64,000 nt of DNA from Sympetrum striolatum (GCA_947579665.1 CANPUZ010000048.1:1-64000); one strand, 5' to 3'; shown: positions 21,751 through 35,008, counted from the stretch's first letter. The notes: generated by a model not told the origin, from the letters alone. Numbers and translations: made by a program.

Positions 21751-21919
21751 GCTGGGATGACGAGCGACCCGCGATTTACAAAATCCGCGATGAAACAAAA
21801 CACACCCGATTTCCTCGTCGTAATGAGAAGAAGTAAAACCTCACCACAGCTCACAGGAGAAATGAATTATGAACGATCGGACATGCAAATTGTTCCATTA
21901 ACTGACTAATTCAATTTTG

Positions 21920-22060
21920 CTACATTGTTGAGTGTTTACGTTGTGGAGAGGCAAGGTTGGATTTATTCCTTTACTCCGATCGCTCCTAAAGCGACGCTCT
22001 TCCCTGACGCATTTTCCTCCCCTCCCTTACCCTACCTCAACAGGCCTCCTCACCGTCCAC
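21920..22060 (+). repeat. Dispersed repeat G (copy at 30600-30730, inverse)
   Basis: GTTGTGGAGAGG and ACTCCGATCGCTCCTAAAGC followed by GACG recur, in reverse complement and same order, around 30620-30710. The overlapping Pro/Ser-rich frames at 21925-22155 are not preserved there. Confidence 0.5.
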
Positions 22061-22244
22061 GTGTACAATCCACGCCAGCCAAGCTTCCCTCCTTCCGCCT
22101 CGACAGTTGTGCGCCAACAACAGCTGAGAGCAATGACCTTGTTGCTGTGAACTAGGTCAAGGTCTTAGTCTTTCTGCGTGGTGGTCGTCGGTTTGCGGCC
22201 AAGCAACGGAAATAATTGGTTCCTCCCCAATGAAGAATTTCAAT

Positions 22245-22470
22245 AGTATCTCCCCAATCTTATACAGCAAACGCTATACATTTATTTATCGGATGTCAGA
22301 AACTCCCGCATGAAATACATGGGAGAAGTTACCGAAGTTATACAGTTATTAATTTCATGCACTTGCCGGCCTAATCGGAATACAAATTAATGGGAGTCGT
22401 TAAAAGTCCATGAGAGCATTGATATTTGCTGGTCCAGAGTATCCTTGGTTCGACTCGAATCAATGGGCCG
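22245..22470 (-). repeat. Module F copy (family C associated)
   Basis: Reverse complement matches 19120-19330 through GTCGAACCAAGGATACTCTG, AAGTGCATGAAAT and CGGGAGT. It shows that the module also moves separately from the family C core. Confidence 0.6.
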
Positions 22471-22474
22471 TATG

Positions 22475-22600
22475 CATAAAAAGAAGCATTTGCTCAAAAG
22501 TAAAAGGTAGAAGTAAAAGCAAAACATTCTCTTAATATGCATAATCATTTGCTTTTAATTGCAAGCAAATGCTTCAAATGACGAGTAAAAGGTCTTATTG
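22475..22600. repeat. Fold-back element
   Basis: GAAGCATTTGCT near 22490 and AGCAAATGCTTC near 22565 are inverted, each next to an AGTAAAAGG-type block. They form a ~90-base fold-back typical of a small MITE. No target duplication was identified. Confidence 0.5.
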
Positions 22601-24449
22601 TTTCCATGGAAATGAAGGAATCAACTCTAGCCGACACACGAACAGATTTAACTTGTTCAATTGAAACGTAAATCGGTAACTGTTGCTTGCAAATGAGTTT
22701 TCATTAATTTTATTACTAAGAAAATTATTATGATCGTGTGAAAAAGTGATGGAGAACTCCCATTTGTAGAGGTGCCCTTTCTCAAGATTGGAGGAATGAT
22801 CTGTGAGAAACATGGTGGTGCATTTTATCCGAAATAATTGGGAAAATATCGTTCGCGATTAATTGCGTTCAAGTTATAAGGACTTATTTGTACTCCTTGG
22901 TGAGAGGATCTGATACGAAGTGAGAAATATTCTTCTTATTAATCCAAAGCTTGTCTTTCATAGAGGAGATCAGTAAGGAATCATACAAACTCGATGGCAT
23001 AAAAGTTTGATTATGAATGTGTGGTGTAAGAAAAAAACATGCAAGAAGAAGGGGTGGAAAACAAGCCATTTTTTTAAGATCGCTTTTTAATATGAATATA
23101 AATCCTTCGAAGAAGTTACATTTTACCAAAAGCATTGCGTTTCACCGTATATTATCATCTTATTATCAAGCCTTATTATCTATTATACAAAGACTGTGTG
23201 TGCGAAATTTGGTTGAAATCGGTGAAACAGTTTTAAGGAGGAAATATCGAATGCAGTAGATTTACATTCGGAGCTACGCAATCAGTCACAGGATCACTCT
23301 TTTGAATAAGCCCGTATCACTAAGCGCAATATTTATCTTAATGAGCGGGAGATATATTCCTGATTGCTTAGCAACCAATATAAGCACAGGTTTCATGCAC
23401 CGCGACATTCATCAATCATTTTCAAAACGATTAAAATGTTTCAAAGAATATACCCTACATATTTTCACTTCATAAAAATTGGTTAAACTGTAAGATTCCG
23501 CGTAAAATGCTAAAAGTCTTTTTTCCTTACCTATTTCTTTATTTATTCAATGGGATATTATACAATTTTGCTATAAACAATATCACAGAACGAAAATCAC
23601 ACAAATATATTTTAAAAGGTTAAAATAGTATCGAAAATAAGATTTTACAAGTTTAAAATATCAAAAACATAGACATTTATGCAACAAATGATTTAAGTTA
23701 ACGACATAAATATCACCATCATTATAACTATCAGTAATATAGAAAACAAAGTATGTCACAAATGATAAAAATGAGCAAATACATAAAATAGAGCATTAGT
23801 ATAGAGAATGTTTACCAAAATTTCATATGAATAATAACAGAAACTGAATCTTAAATAGAGTTTAGAACTACGACATAAATTCTGGTAGCAAATATAAATA
23901 CACACGAAAAAATACAATATATTTGACTTTTATTTGAAGTAAATGTTCAATAGTACATTTGAAATTTATAACATTCAAGGGGACTTATATTTTTATTTGT
24001 ACGTAAAATAATCCGAGGAAAGAAAAACTGTTTACTTAGAATACTATTATTGTTTCGAATACTGTTTTATTCGAATTCACGACAATTTAGGATAACTCGG
24101 TAAACTAGAATATATTTAACAACAAAGTCAAAATACACATTTTGTATTGTTTGTGACTACAATGAAATAGTGTACTATTGTTGCTAGGTAACAGGTTGTT
24201 GTAACCTGGGGAGGATTGTATTGCAATGACGTAGTTAAGTAAGAAGGTATTGCAACAGAATTACTGTAAATCTGTAATCCTTTTCCTTAAATATTCATTG
24301 AATATGAATTTGCGAATGAAGTTAAAAATAAGTTTGCCTAAATATAAAACAAGTGAATTCCCCGTCAAAAATAACGCATATAAAATAAATTCACTCACCA
24401 AAAATATAAATTTTCCCGATACGATCTCATGAGCCCATAATTCCCGTAT
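22601..24449. other. AT-rich, no recognised feature
   Basis: Short opposing frames at 22884-23259 show no family resemblance. An X-box-like GTTGCTAGGTAAC lies at 24180-24192. The rest is featureless AT-rich DNA. Confidence 0.4.
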
Positions 24450-24715
24450 ATCTTATGAGAGTTGAGTCCAACAATCACCTTCGTCGTTAGGGAATTGTTT
24501 ACTCCCACAAAATCGCACGCATTTGTCGTCATTTTTGTCCGAATTCTCTAAATTTCGACTCGAATACGATATTCCACGACCGAAATAAGAGTCTTTGTTC
24601 AATTCCCTTTCTTTTGGTATTGATATTGATGTCGTACGACCATTATTTCTGATTAAATTCCGCGAAAGAAAAGAATTCCACAGTCGACCAAAGTGAAAAT
24701 CGGTTTCGTCGGCCA
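24450..24715 (-). repeat. Family C fragment
   Basis: Reverse-oriented core: AACAATCACCTTCGTCGTTAG, CGATATTCCACGACCGAAAT, CTTTCTTTTGGTATTG and CGTACGACCATTATTTCTG. The 87-codon minus frame over it is a by-product of the repeat. Confidence 0.7.
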
Positions 24716-25179
24716 TTGACTATGGACCAGTGCGAGTAATAATCCTGCATCCACTAAACAAGCCCTTGACCAAGTCCATTCATGGATATTGAAATAAATC
24801 GGACTTCTTGAGGTTTTTTTCTCCTTCATTATTGCGATAAAATGTGCATATATTGTAGAAATATTACGTTAAAAAACACATTTTAGGATTTAATTGAGAA
24901 GGAAATCTAATTTCGATCCATAGGAAGGCACTTCGACCACCAATTAAAGTCAACATGCCTAAAAAAATAAAATAAATAAATACATTTTGGTATTTTGAGC
25001 CTTTGTCTGCATAATTGTTACCATAAATTGTGCACACATTGACATTAAACACGCATCGTAACAACACTCTTAGAAAAGCATCTCATCTCGAAGGAAATCT
25101 TACGAAGATATATATGAATGCCTTCTTCAAACTTCAACAGGAATTCAAAACAAAAGATTGAAATCTTCAGCTTTATGGG
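24716..25179. other. No recognised feature
   Basis: AT-rich spacer between two family C pieces. The 67-codon minus frame at 24864 has no family match. Confidence 0.4.
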
Positions 25180-25647
25180 CCTCGAGTATTTTTACGGGAT
25201 AACACATCGGATTCAACAATGGGATCGGTCGTCAGGGGGATGAGTTGTTTACAACATCGAATTTCTACAAAAGTTTCGCATATTTCACCGATATTCTCGC
25301 AAATTCGAATTGGAACTTAGCTTCTATGGATAAAATAAGAATCTTCATTCGATTTGCTTTCATTAGGTGTTTATTTCGTCAACGTGCGACTATTCCTTCT
25401 AATTTAATTTTGCGATAGAAATAAACCCTGCATGCGATAAAAATGAGTTTTACGTGTATTCTTTACGGAAAATATTCCGAGCGATCTGGGTTCGAACCCC
25501 GTGGAATTGTGGAATAAAGAGGCGACAGTGATTCCTTCCAGGTCGCAGAGGACACGTACATAAAGTTTGAAGCGAATCGGTCGAACGGTGTTGCCTCCAA
25601 TCCAAGACAATCACACCCACAGAATTTCCATTTTATATATGGTTAAT
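25180..25647 (-). repeat. Family C copy, 5' two-thirds
   Basis: Reverse orientation, from CGGATTCAACAATGGGATCGG through TTCGAACCC and CCAATCCAAGACAATC to the Helitron-like 5' end at about 25645. The 3' hairpin end is missing. Confidence 0.7.
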
Positions 25648-26170
25648 ATAGATAGTGGAATTCAACAAACTTAGCAGGTCCTATCGAGTAAGAATGGACT
25701 GCACACGCAAAGTTCACAAAGACATTCTTCATTTCCGATACTGTATAAGGTGGATGTAGATGACTCTGATATTAGTGACACCAATAGCAAGATGATACAA
25801 ATCAATGGAAAATAACAATGCAAACATCGGTCAGGAAGAGTAATTAAAAGACCCCAAAAATAAAATGGTAATGATCTAGAAGTTATTCCCATAGAACTTT
25901 CATGAACCCATTTCTCAGCAGAAAATTAATTATCGTGGTGTACTCACTTGTTGTATATTACTAATGAGTTCGCACGTCAAAAATGATCGAAAGTTTAGTT
26001 ACCGAAAGCAGAGATAATCCCGTTACGTGATTAGATTGTTCTTTTAAACTACGCGCTCATTGCTGCCTTTATATTGGTTTTGATGGAAATCCTTGTTTGT
26101 GAGAACGAAAACATTAATCAATTGAAGTGTTATTCACGAAGCCAAAAGTTAAACCTATTTTACGGAAGGT
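25648..26170. other. No recognised feature
   Basis: No frame with family signal and no repeat recognised; a 73-codon minus frame at 25671 is unassigned. Confidence 0.4.
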
Positions 26171-26178
26171 GACATTAA

Positions 26179-26946
26179 TTGTGGAAAGGTAAAGCCGAGT
26201 TTCAATCTCCAAAGTTGTCCTCCGGAACCACTAAAGACGAAGTCTTCGAGGACGCGCTAAGGATTCCAGTGCGAAAAGTACAGCAACTCCGTATGAAATA
26301 CGGCGAGAAAGTCTCCATTTTTTATTTGCGGCTCCCTCAACGCCCGAATGGCCATTGGGAAGAATCCCCATATACCTCCGTGCGTCGGCGCACCACAGAT
26401 CTGCCACCGGTGTAGCCGCTTCGGCCATTCATCCGCACACTTCCGTGCCGCGCTTTCTGCGCTGCGCCGCACCAGATTGCGGACTGCAAAAGAGAGGACA
26501 CGCCCACCTGCTGCAACTGTGGTGGGCAGCGTAGAGCCGTATCGCGTTCCTGCATTCATTGGAGGCAGGCGTCGTGCCGCACCCTCACCCACAACGGCGC
26601 CACAGCCGATAGCGCTTCCGCGACCGCAGCCGAAGGAGACGGGGAGGAGCAGCACTCTCATTCGTCCCGTCGCAGATGCAGCGAACCGCGCCGCAGCGCA
26701 TATTGGGAGCAGCCATGCCTTAGCGCTATGCCCACCAACGTCGGCCCGGAGGACTTCCCCGACCTCCCACGCCCGCAGGCGCTCAACCAAGAGACGGCAG
26801 CCGCACCGAATATCCCGCTGAGGCAAAGAAGACGCACAACTGCGCCTTTGGAAGCCGCACCCGCCACCACGTCGGATCTCATCCTCACCATGGACAGATT
26901 GATATTCCAAGAAGCCGTCACCGCTCCGTTGGCAGAATTCCCTTGA
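26179..26946 (+). pseudogene. Non-LTR retrotransposon ORF1 (gag-like) remnant with zinc knuckles
   Basis: Coding signal shifts through the three forward frames. First frame (26179-26340): VRKVQQLR and GEKVSIFYLRLPQ resemble the region before the knuckles of arthropod LINE ORF1 proteins. Second frame (~26375-26440): APQICHRCSRFGHSSA gives most of a CCHC knuckle. Third frame (~26450-26946): PCRAFC and CCNCGGQRRAVSRSC supply its last Cys and another knuckle in which the His is Arg. A Pro/Ala-rich tail follows to a TGA at 26946. At least two frameshifts separate these parts, so the gene is dead. GC content is far above the surroundings. ORF2 is not adjacent. Confidence 0.7.
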
Positions 26947-27179
26947 AAAGCTCCCGCGCCTCCGATGTAGCATTCCCGGGTACATAATCTACCGCACTGA
27001 CTGGCAAACTGCACCCGGCGAAACGGACAGGAGGAGCAGCCATCGCCATTGCCGACTGAATCCAGCACACCCTGCCCTTGCCGCACCCGGAACCACGGCC
27101 TAGAAGCCACCGTTCATCTTCCTCCACAGCACCACTTCGTCGACGGCACCTTCTGCGACACCTTCTCCTTCATGAGTCA
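26947..27179. other. GC-rich trailer of the ORF1 remnant
   Basis: Same GC-rich composition as the remnant above and probably from the same element; no motif recognised. Confidence 0.35.
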
Positions 27180-27840
27180 AATTATGTTTTGCTGACGAAC
27201 TTAAAAAATGGCCCAATTCATCAGCGATTCACCACGAAAATTTCATTGAGCTATCGTTACGGTAACGAATTTTAAAATTAGATTAAAAACCTTCCATTAC
27301 TTCCCGGAATGCCCGTTATTATCCCCACCATCTCGATATTACGAAATTCGTGGAGAAAAACTCGTACGCGGATCGCCTTCGCAATGCAAGGAAAAGATTT
27401 CGGAGAAGACCGTACAGGAAATCTCGATATGTGAAATGTTGTCGCCGCCATATTGGATCACTTGGCGACGTCATAGCAACTATAACAATTGGTGTTACGG
27501 CAACCAACAAGAATCGTTGCCATGGCAACCGTAATAATGGGTCCCTCTAACAATCGTTGCCATAGAAACCGTTGTTATGGCATCCATTGTCACTGGTTGT
27601 CATGGCGTCGATGGCAACAGTTGCTGTGATATCGAATTCTAAGCTAAAAACGCCGCGGAAAAGTTTTTAATGAGTAAAAAACTTAACTTCGTCGGTTTAA
27701 TTGGTTATATCGTTTTAATATCCATTTCAAACCATAAAAATCAAGAAAGTTTAACATAGTAACATTTCCGCATAAGTTGATGAATAAACTTTGTTACGCA
27801 TCAAATATCCAATTACATTATCCGCCAAAGATGTACTCGA
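27180..27840 (+). repeat. Dispersed repeat family B, copy 2
   Basis: Collinear with 37985-38600 and 9650-10027. It begins at ATGGCCCAATTCATCAGCG, with TTGAGCTATCGTTACGGTAAC, GATTTCGGAGAAGACC, CGCCGCCATATTGGATCA, the X-box run at 27510-27600, and a tail beginning GACGCGGAAAAG-like at 27655. A perfect palindromic X-box, GTTGCCATGGCAAC, lies at 27516-27529. Confidence 0.8.
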
Positions 27841-29906
27841 ACAAATTATATTTCGGGCACTGCTTATTGATTATTACACGCAAAATTGCGTAAATTATGC
27901 AATTATATACTTATTTCATTCTCTCGGCGAAAAAAATGTAAGAATTTAGACGCATTAATACGGTCATGCGTGGCCTCAAAATTTATTATTTATAAGGTTT
28001 GTAAGCGGAGGAATTGCTGAATTATAAAATGCCATTCCAAGGGATATTCTTTTGTTCGAATCGCATCTATTTGCTAAATCCATTACATTCTAAAACGTCT
28101 CCTGGCGAACTAAGATAATTTCACGTAGCTGAGCATTTTCAACACCTCACCAGTATCCCATCTCATCGACACTGATCGATAGCACATAAGAAATATTTGC
28201 CTCCGCGTCCAAAATCCACAGAGGAAACAAAGTGCATTTAAAATAATATTTCCTAACGCTCATTAAGACTTCTAATGAATATCTTCCCGTTTGCGAATTA
28301 TTAGACAACCTCCACATTGGATACATTAATAATAATCGTGTTTATTTAGGACGAGACTAAGGCGCCCACAGAAGAAGCAAAATGCGAAGGAAGCGCCGAA
28401 CGGGAGACGAAAATTTCGATGCGTTGGGGTAACGCCAAAAGAGAAGGCGGCCGTCAGTCGTCCTCCGATGATGAAGATCAAATTTGGCGAACGTTAATAA
28501 TTTGAACAAAAGAACCGAAAAAGACGATATTGGGTACATCCTAATTGGAGGGGGAGAGAGGTGCATTTAATTTGTTCAAGGAACTGAACTTTTGCGAGGA
28601 AAAATTCAATTCGTTCTATAGAATGAAGAGAAAGCCTTTGATATTTTGGTTCATAAATTAGAAGACAAAATTAAAAGATGCCAATTGGAGGAATTCCGTT
28701 TCACCGGAAGAGCGCATAACATAACGTAAGTCGGGAATTGTTGTAACTGTTGTGTCCGATGCTGAGACATTGTCTTTGTTTGAATCTTAAAAATATAAAA
28801 TGTAAAATAAAAAACACATTTATTCCTGTAGCTTAGAATGTAACAATTACACATTTTTATATTTGCTTCACAAAGTTACAAACAAAGAACTATACCAATC
28901 CAACCATCATTTACAGTGCGTAGCGCATTCGTTAGCATTGTCTACAGTTACACGAAGAGTGCTTTTCTTCGTAGCCGGAAACATGCGATGTCGTGCCTTC
29001 ATGACACATATATTCTTTCGACTTTTGGTGTAATATTTTTCCGGCCACGTTTAAAATTTCAATCTTAAATCGCCACTTTTGCTCCTCTGACATCTTTTTC
29101 CGGTATCATACTCATTGGGTATAAAGCGTCATCCTGCTACTGATTGTTTTTTTGCAGAAAAACATTCCAATGCCGATTTATTTACATCATGAATAGAATA
29201 AGGGCGCTTGTATTTTGTCAGTTTCGTTGAGTTTAATTTTACTTTCTTCGTCTTCATTCTCTTCCTGTTCTAGTAAAGATTCACATCGATCTTCCTCTAG
29301 ATTCTCGGGAGGATCCTCAATAGAAACGTTCTTTGTATTGACTGACTTTTATGTTACTCTTTGTCGGGATTTTGTAAGTGGCTCAAGAAAAACCATAAAT
29401 TCGACTGAATAGTACTTATAAACAGTTGCTGATCCTGAATACTCTCGTAGGTGCTTTAAATACCTTCCTCTCGGGTTTTTCCACCTAGCTTTGCAATCAG
29501 ACAATGCATGACAGAAAAATTAAAATAGAATATTTCACTATAAATATACGTGTGAATGTTTGCACACATACATATGTATGTCAATTTTTAGATTACTGTC
29601 AATCAGATAATCGCTGAAAAATAACTCGATTAAATCCGCTGTATTTTACTACTTTTAGTTACATTGCTACTGGCTGTAACGTCAAGGCACTGGCTTATTA
29701 TTCTATGAAAGGGCAGAATTGTCATGGAAACATCAGTTTGGCGCACTCTCCGATGCCTAATATCCCAGTTTGCTGAACCAACAAAACCACTAAAAGCGAG
29801 AGAGCGTTTAAAAGTCTGTAAAATGAAAAGAAACAACTAAAAAATATTAATGAAAGCTATTTGTCATTTAACTCGAATGAAAACAGATTGAAAACAAAGA
29901 GAAAAA
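27841..29906. other. No recognised feature
   Basis: Mostly AT-rich. Short frames at 28357, 28651, 29215 and 29630 lack family resemblance. Confidence 0.4.
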
Positions 29907-30516
29907 ATTGTCTTCTTGGATTGAGTGCTTCTGTAGAAGGCCTTTTTATCCCATGGAATTTTTAAAATAATGGAAAGTACTAGGAATATGAAATTTTATA
30001 TTTATAAACTATGTATTTATGTGTTATCATGCAATAAGTTTCACGTTGATTATATCATTTCTTCTTGAAATATAAAAAGCCAAAGTTTTAATTTGTTTTC
30101 GATCCGCAATTTTTTGGGCCAGTTTTGCACAGAATTTTCTGCAAGGAGGTCGCTCTTACAGTTATTTTTATTACTTTTTTTTAATAGAGGGCAAAAAGTT
30201 GTTTAAGATAGCCAAAGTGTGTTTACTTCATAAAACAATTCTCTGAGATACAACGCCTTAAAGTTACTGAAAACTCATAGTCATGTTGAAGAAGGCAGCG
30301 ACACGGGGTCAAACAATCTTCTATATCTCAGCAAGTATACCATCGGCGATAGTAAAACTTTACAAATGTTCATAAGAGATATGTTTAAATGTCCATACAA
30401 AATTTTATCGAAATCCGTGATGGTCGAGCGGGGACCACTTGACCACTTGGCATGGAATGGCCCAATTGTCTTCTTGGATTGAGTGCTTCAGTGGAAGGCC
30501 TTTTTATCCCATGGAA
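29907..30516 (+). repeat. Direct repeat of 52 bases, 558 bases apart
   Basis: ATTGTCTTCTTGGATTGAGT and the following ~30 bases through CCCATGGAA occur at 29907-29958 and 30465-30516 with about three differences. The interval is AT-rich with no recognised element. Confidence 0.85.
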
Positions 30517-30559
30517 GTGTGTCTTCGCCAACCAAATTGACATTGGGATGGAATCTCAG

Positions 30560-30735
30560 GATCAGCTGTTGAAAATGACTGTGAAAGCGGAGGAGGGAAG
30601 AAGGTCTAACAATGGGAAGCCGGGAAGAGCTGGCAACGTCGCTTTAGGAGCGATGGGAGTATACGAATAGGAGGCATCCAACAATGCCCTCCCTCTCCAC
30701 AACAATGTGACCAAAGAACATTAAACAATGAGTCG
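30560..30735 (-). repeat. Repeat G, inverse copy
   Basis: Reverse complement of the block at 21920-22060 (CATCGCTCCTAAAGCGACG and TTGTGGAGAGG). The 72-codon frame ending at 30670 crosses it. Confidence 0.45.
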
Positions 30736-31310
30736 ATCAATAAATGGACCGATAGTCATTCACACGCGTTTCTCCTTCGAGCAATCGAGGGACCTTTCGA
30801 ATACGACGCGCAATTCGGAAGTGTTTTGTTCTGCGCGAGTTTCGTGGAAAAGACTCAAATCTGTGTTTACACACGCAATGATTACCGGCCATAGTAGACT
30901 TGCAAACACGCGAAATCGACTAATCCTTGCGCCAGTCGAAGCAGTTCCACCTTCTGCCGCCAGAGGACTTCCCCCAATCTGCTTTCCTTCGCACCTTTTA
31001 ACTTGCCCTTGCCAATCGACTTATTACTGTGCAATCGCCGTCACTCGGTGTAGACTGGCAGCAGAAAAATTAAAGTGAATTTTCATGAGAAAACGGTTTA
31101 ATTGAACAAATAACATTAACCCATCGAGTCATCTTTTAAGTGGAGGCAAGGGTCAGAGATGAGACTCTCAAAGAAGATAGTTATGGACCAGTCCGTGCCT
31201 TAGAGCTCTTTGGGAAGATACCCGGATGTTTAAAAAAATAAAAAACACGAAAAGGAAGACAAAGTGAAGAAAAAGGATACACAAAGGATCGAAAGACGGC
31301 GATAAAAAAT
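30736..31310. other. Unassigned, moderately GC-rich
   Basis: A 116-codon plus frame at 30728-31078 is basic and low in hydrophobic periodicity, with no family resemblance. It is not called as a gene. Confidence 0.3.
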
Positions 31311-31369
31311 GTTATGCGAACGAGAGACGGGTTTTCTTCTTTAATGGAGCAACGGACCAAATAGGAAAG

Positions 31370-31590
31370 AAAAAATGAATACTGAATAAAACCATGAATG
31401 CCGGGGAATAAATGTAAAGGAGACCACTTTCAGGGCACAAGAGATCAATTAACAAGGAAAGGTTGGCATGAAAAGGTGTACCTAGGGAAATTCGCAGAAC
31501 GGACACGAAAAAGACCGGGACACGAACCCAGAACTCCCGATTGTCAGTAGCTCTCTCAATTGAGCAATCAAGCCAGCAAACAGCACTCAT
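31370..31590 (-). mobile_element. tRNA-derived SINE, second family
   Basis: On the minus strand an A-box-like TGGCTTGATTGCTCAATTG is followed by GAGAGCTACTGACAATCGG and the B box GGTTCGTGTCCCGG (31515-31528). A ~150-base body then runs toward 31370. The head resembles a tRNA but lacks a paired acceptor stem. The body differs from the SINEs at 14.3 and 20.5 kb. Confidence 0.7.
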
Positions 31591-31599
31591 CCGATTCAC

Positions 31600-34500
31600 T
31601 ATTTAATTCATAGAAAACTAAGAAGATAAAGAAGGAGTCTCACTTTTCAGAAACAGCTGAACTACGATGATGGCCCAGAACCAATATATTTCATTTGAAT
31701 ATAAGCTCGGAATTTAAGTTAATTTTTTTAATAATTAATTAAAACGTTGTGACGGTAGTCTAGCGGATGATGAATGCCCCCCCGAGGGTATTGAAGGCAA
31801 GAGAGGAGGAAATGACCGTATCCAGGTATTTCAATCTTCCAACGACGAATCAAATGTCGGGACAAAGTCAAGGAAATCTTCCGACGCATTTGCTCAAATT
31901 GCTTCCAATATTCGCTGAAAAGTTGGAAAGGAATTTTGCCGAAGACGCGGCGGAGGCGAGTGAAAAGGACTTTTGGAAAGTGATTTCAAGAAAAAGCAGT
32001 GAATCATTCTTCTACCTCTCGATGTGCGGCACAAAAAACTCTGCATTTGAAGGCAAAAATCAAAGAAGAAATGTAACGAAGTAATTAACACATTGAAAGA
32101 AATTAATTAAGATTAAAGAAAACGGCAGATTGTCTACGTATGTATACGATTATTTGATCCTCACATATTTTAAATTTGCAACGGAATTCAAATATCGTAA
32201 AGAACATACCTAATCTTAAGTAAGTGACCTGCAGCAACTTGAATACTACAAGAGTAAACTGCACAACCTACAATCAGTCTAAAAACATGAAATAATTCGA
32301 ATTCCAGACGAAACTCAGTTAAGGTGGAGGCCACCGGAAAATAGCAAAAAATAACAGTTTTCCATAAGTTAAATATATTCGAGTCTAAATTTTATTGCTA
32401 AAGAACTGGAATATGCGATAATAAGTGAACCAAAATATTTTGTAAGCAAGAATTACGTTGGTAGTCAACTTAATTACCAAAAGGTCGTAATTCACGTGGG
32501 ACTACACATCCGGGAGAAAAATAAGCAAAACGAAATAACCAAACGATTGTGTTGAAGGTGGACCATCCAAAAGATGGAAACGGGAGAGAAACCTCACGTT
32601 GCGATTCCCAATTCTCTGACGGACGCGCCCTCTACTTGGTCATCGGTGGTAAAAAAACAACAACCTGCAGCCACGTGGGCAGAAAAGACGATGAGCGGAG
32701 ATCAATCCTTCTTAATGAGAATATTAATCCGAAAAACATGAACGGGCGGAGAAAGTGGAGGGGGGCACCAAACCATAAAAACAGTAACATGAATAAACAG
32801 TGGAAACTTAAAAAGTAACCGTGAATGACGTAAATTATTATTATACATAAAAGAAAGCTAATAAAGAAGAATAATGGAGTAAAAACCAAAGAAGAAAACC
32901 TTTTTATTATTATGAATCATACAGAGCTCAATCTATAGCAAGAGAGTGTGAGAAAGACGCTTTGCATTGTATTGTTTGCCATGGAAACAAACCCATAGTA
33001 ACGAGTTTTATTGTTATTGTGAAGGGAAATCAATAACGGTAAGAAACCATTATAACTGAATCAGTATTTTGTAATAAATACGCGAGCTATAAATTCCAAA
33101 TCAACTTCCAATTGAAACTTCGAAGAAATATAGTAACCATGTTGAATATTATAACATTATTTTGAATTGGTATAAATGAAAACGACATTTTGACGTAAAT
33201 ATGTCGCAATAACCAGAAAATTGGTTAATTATGATATACGACTCCTAAACGGTGGTTGGTATCGATAATGTTTTCAAATAAAACTCATAGAAAAATACAT
33301 TTTTTGTGACTTTCGTAGATAACTGTGTACACCTAAATATCAGATTAACGGAGGAATTTAGCAAAAACGGAAAAAATCGATGACCGAGGGATTATCCGGA
33401 GTATGTGTGTGATAATCGTTTCCTTAATTCGAAAAAATACGGAATATGATTAAGAACGATCCAACGACACGATTTTGTTGTTTTTTTTATAGATTTGAAT
33501 GTAGATTTCTGGAATACTTGATCTCTACATTAACTCGATATTGAATGAAAGTTATAGCAATTATATTAGAAATTTGGATTGCGTCACTTTAAAACGCAAT
33601 CTATCTAGCTTACTGTCAGCGCATTTTATAGGCTTAAAACATAAATGAATTGCTATCCTCTGTAAAGAAGGATTCTCCATCCGTGAGGATTCATTCGTTT
33701 GAAAGTAAGGATCTACTGAAATATATTATTTAGAAGATCGGTAGATTTTTATTAAACGTGACACTTGTCTCGTTTTCGTGCATTTGCTTTCGTTTTCAAA
33801 CGTGTCATTTCCCATAAAACCTTCTACCACGCGCAATATCAATAGTATTTAAATGAACAATTTTAATTAAACAATATGGAATTGAAAATTCACTCAGCAC
33901 GTGGAAGAGTGCGCCTTACATCTAAGATTAAACAAAATAGAAACATCGCTGGGAGTCGAGGAAACCTGAGAACCAGTCTCTCTTCTCCTTCTTTAAACTT
34001 GAATGTAAACTAAACACTTCTTTACCAATGTTCTCAACAAAAACCGGGAAAACATCGAATACGGCCGACGAAAAGGTTTAGAAGAATGCGGATTTCAATT
34101 CCATGGATCGACGCAACATAAAATCAAATTGCTGAGTGCACTAAGGGAATCTATATATATTAATACGGGAACTCCCTTTTTAAGGATAATATAAGAACGG
34201 AGGAGTTTGAGATTTGGCATATGGAGAAGGAGTGCAGAAAGATAAAAACAAGTGATCGCCCAGTGGTCGAAATGCGATCATAATTCATTGAATTTTTAAG
34301 TCTGAACGTTATTGAGGTTCTTTTGTGAATGAGTATACCTATATAATCATTGCTTATAATTGTTTTCATTATTTTTCTATTGTGTACAAATACGTCGTTA
34401 GGGTTTGCATTAATTCCCTTCAATAAATGTAAAATTTTAATGTTAGAAAAATAAATATAACACAATTGTAGCTTTATTTATTTTTTTATACAATTCATTG

Positions 34501-34690
34501 TCATTTTTAATTTTTTAAATTGATTCCCAAAAAAAATTCCGCAAAATCGCCGTAATTATATCCCAGTTATTCATTAATCAGTTAGCGACTTATGGCATCT
34601 CGGTTAATTGCCCTCTTTTAATAATTCCTGACATGAGTCCCTACTGTTAATTTATTTTGGAGATAAAATCCCCTTCTAATGAGAAAACGC
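31600..34690. other. No recognised feature
   Basis: AT-rich. Frames at 31767-32084 (105 codons) and 32549-32818 (89 codons) show no family signal. GACGGTAGTCTAGCGGATGA at 31750 is vaguely A-box-like, but no B box follows. Confidence 0.35.
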
Positions 34691-34694
34691 ATAA

Positions 34695-34995
34695 ACTCGG
34701 ATTCGCCTTGGTTTCCAGGGGGACTGGTTTGTTTACTACGAAAAAATTTCACGACATTTTCGTTCATTTTGCCACAGTACTAGTAATTTCGACTTGAATG
34801 CGGTATTTTACGACCGAAATAAGAATTTTTATTCAATTTTCTTTCTTTTGGTACTTATTTCGACTTCGTACGCCCATTATTTCTTATTTAATTCTGCAAA
34901 AGAAAAAATGTCTGCAATCGATCAAAACGAACTTTGCGTGCATTTCTTAACGAGAGACGATTCGAGTAGTCCAGAGTCGAACAAAGGATATTTCT
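34695..34995 (-). repeat. Family C fragment
   Basis: Reverse-oriented core (CGACCGAAATAAGAATTTTT, TTTCTTTTGGTACTTATTTCG, CGTACGCCCATTATTTCTT) ending near CAGAGTCGAACAAAGGATA, immediately before the palindrome at 35009. Confidence 0.65.
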
Positions 34996-35008
34996 CCAAA
35001 TAGGATAT

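Noticed and set aside
30728..31078. 116-codon frame as a host exon
   Set aside because: No homology signal, no coding-type third-position bias and no splice borders.
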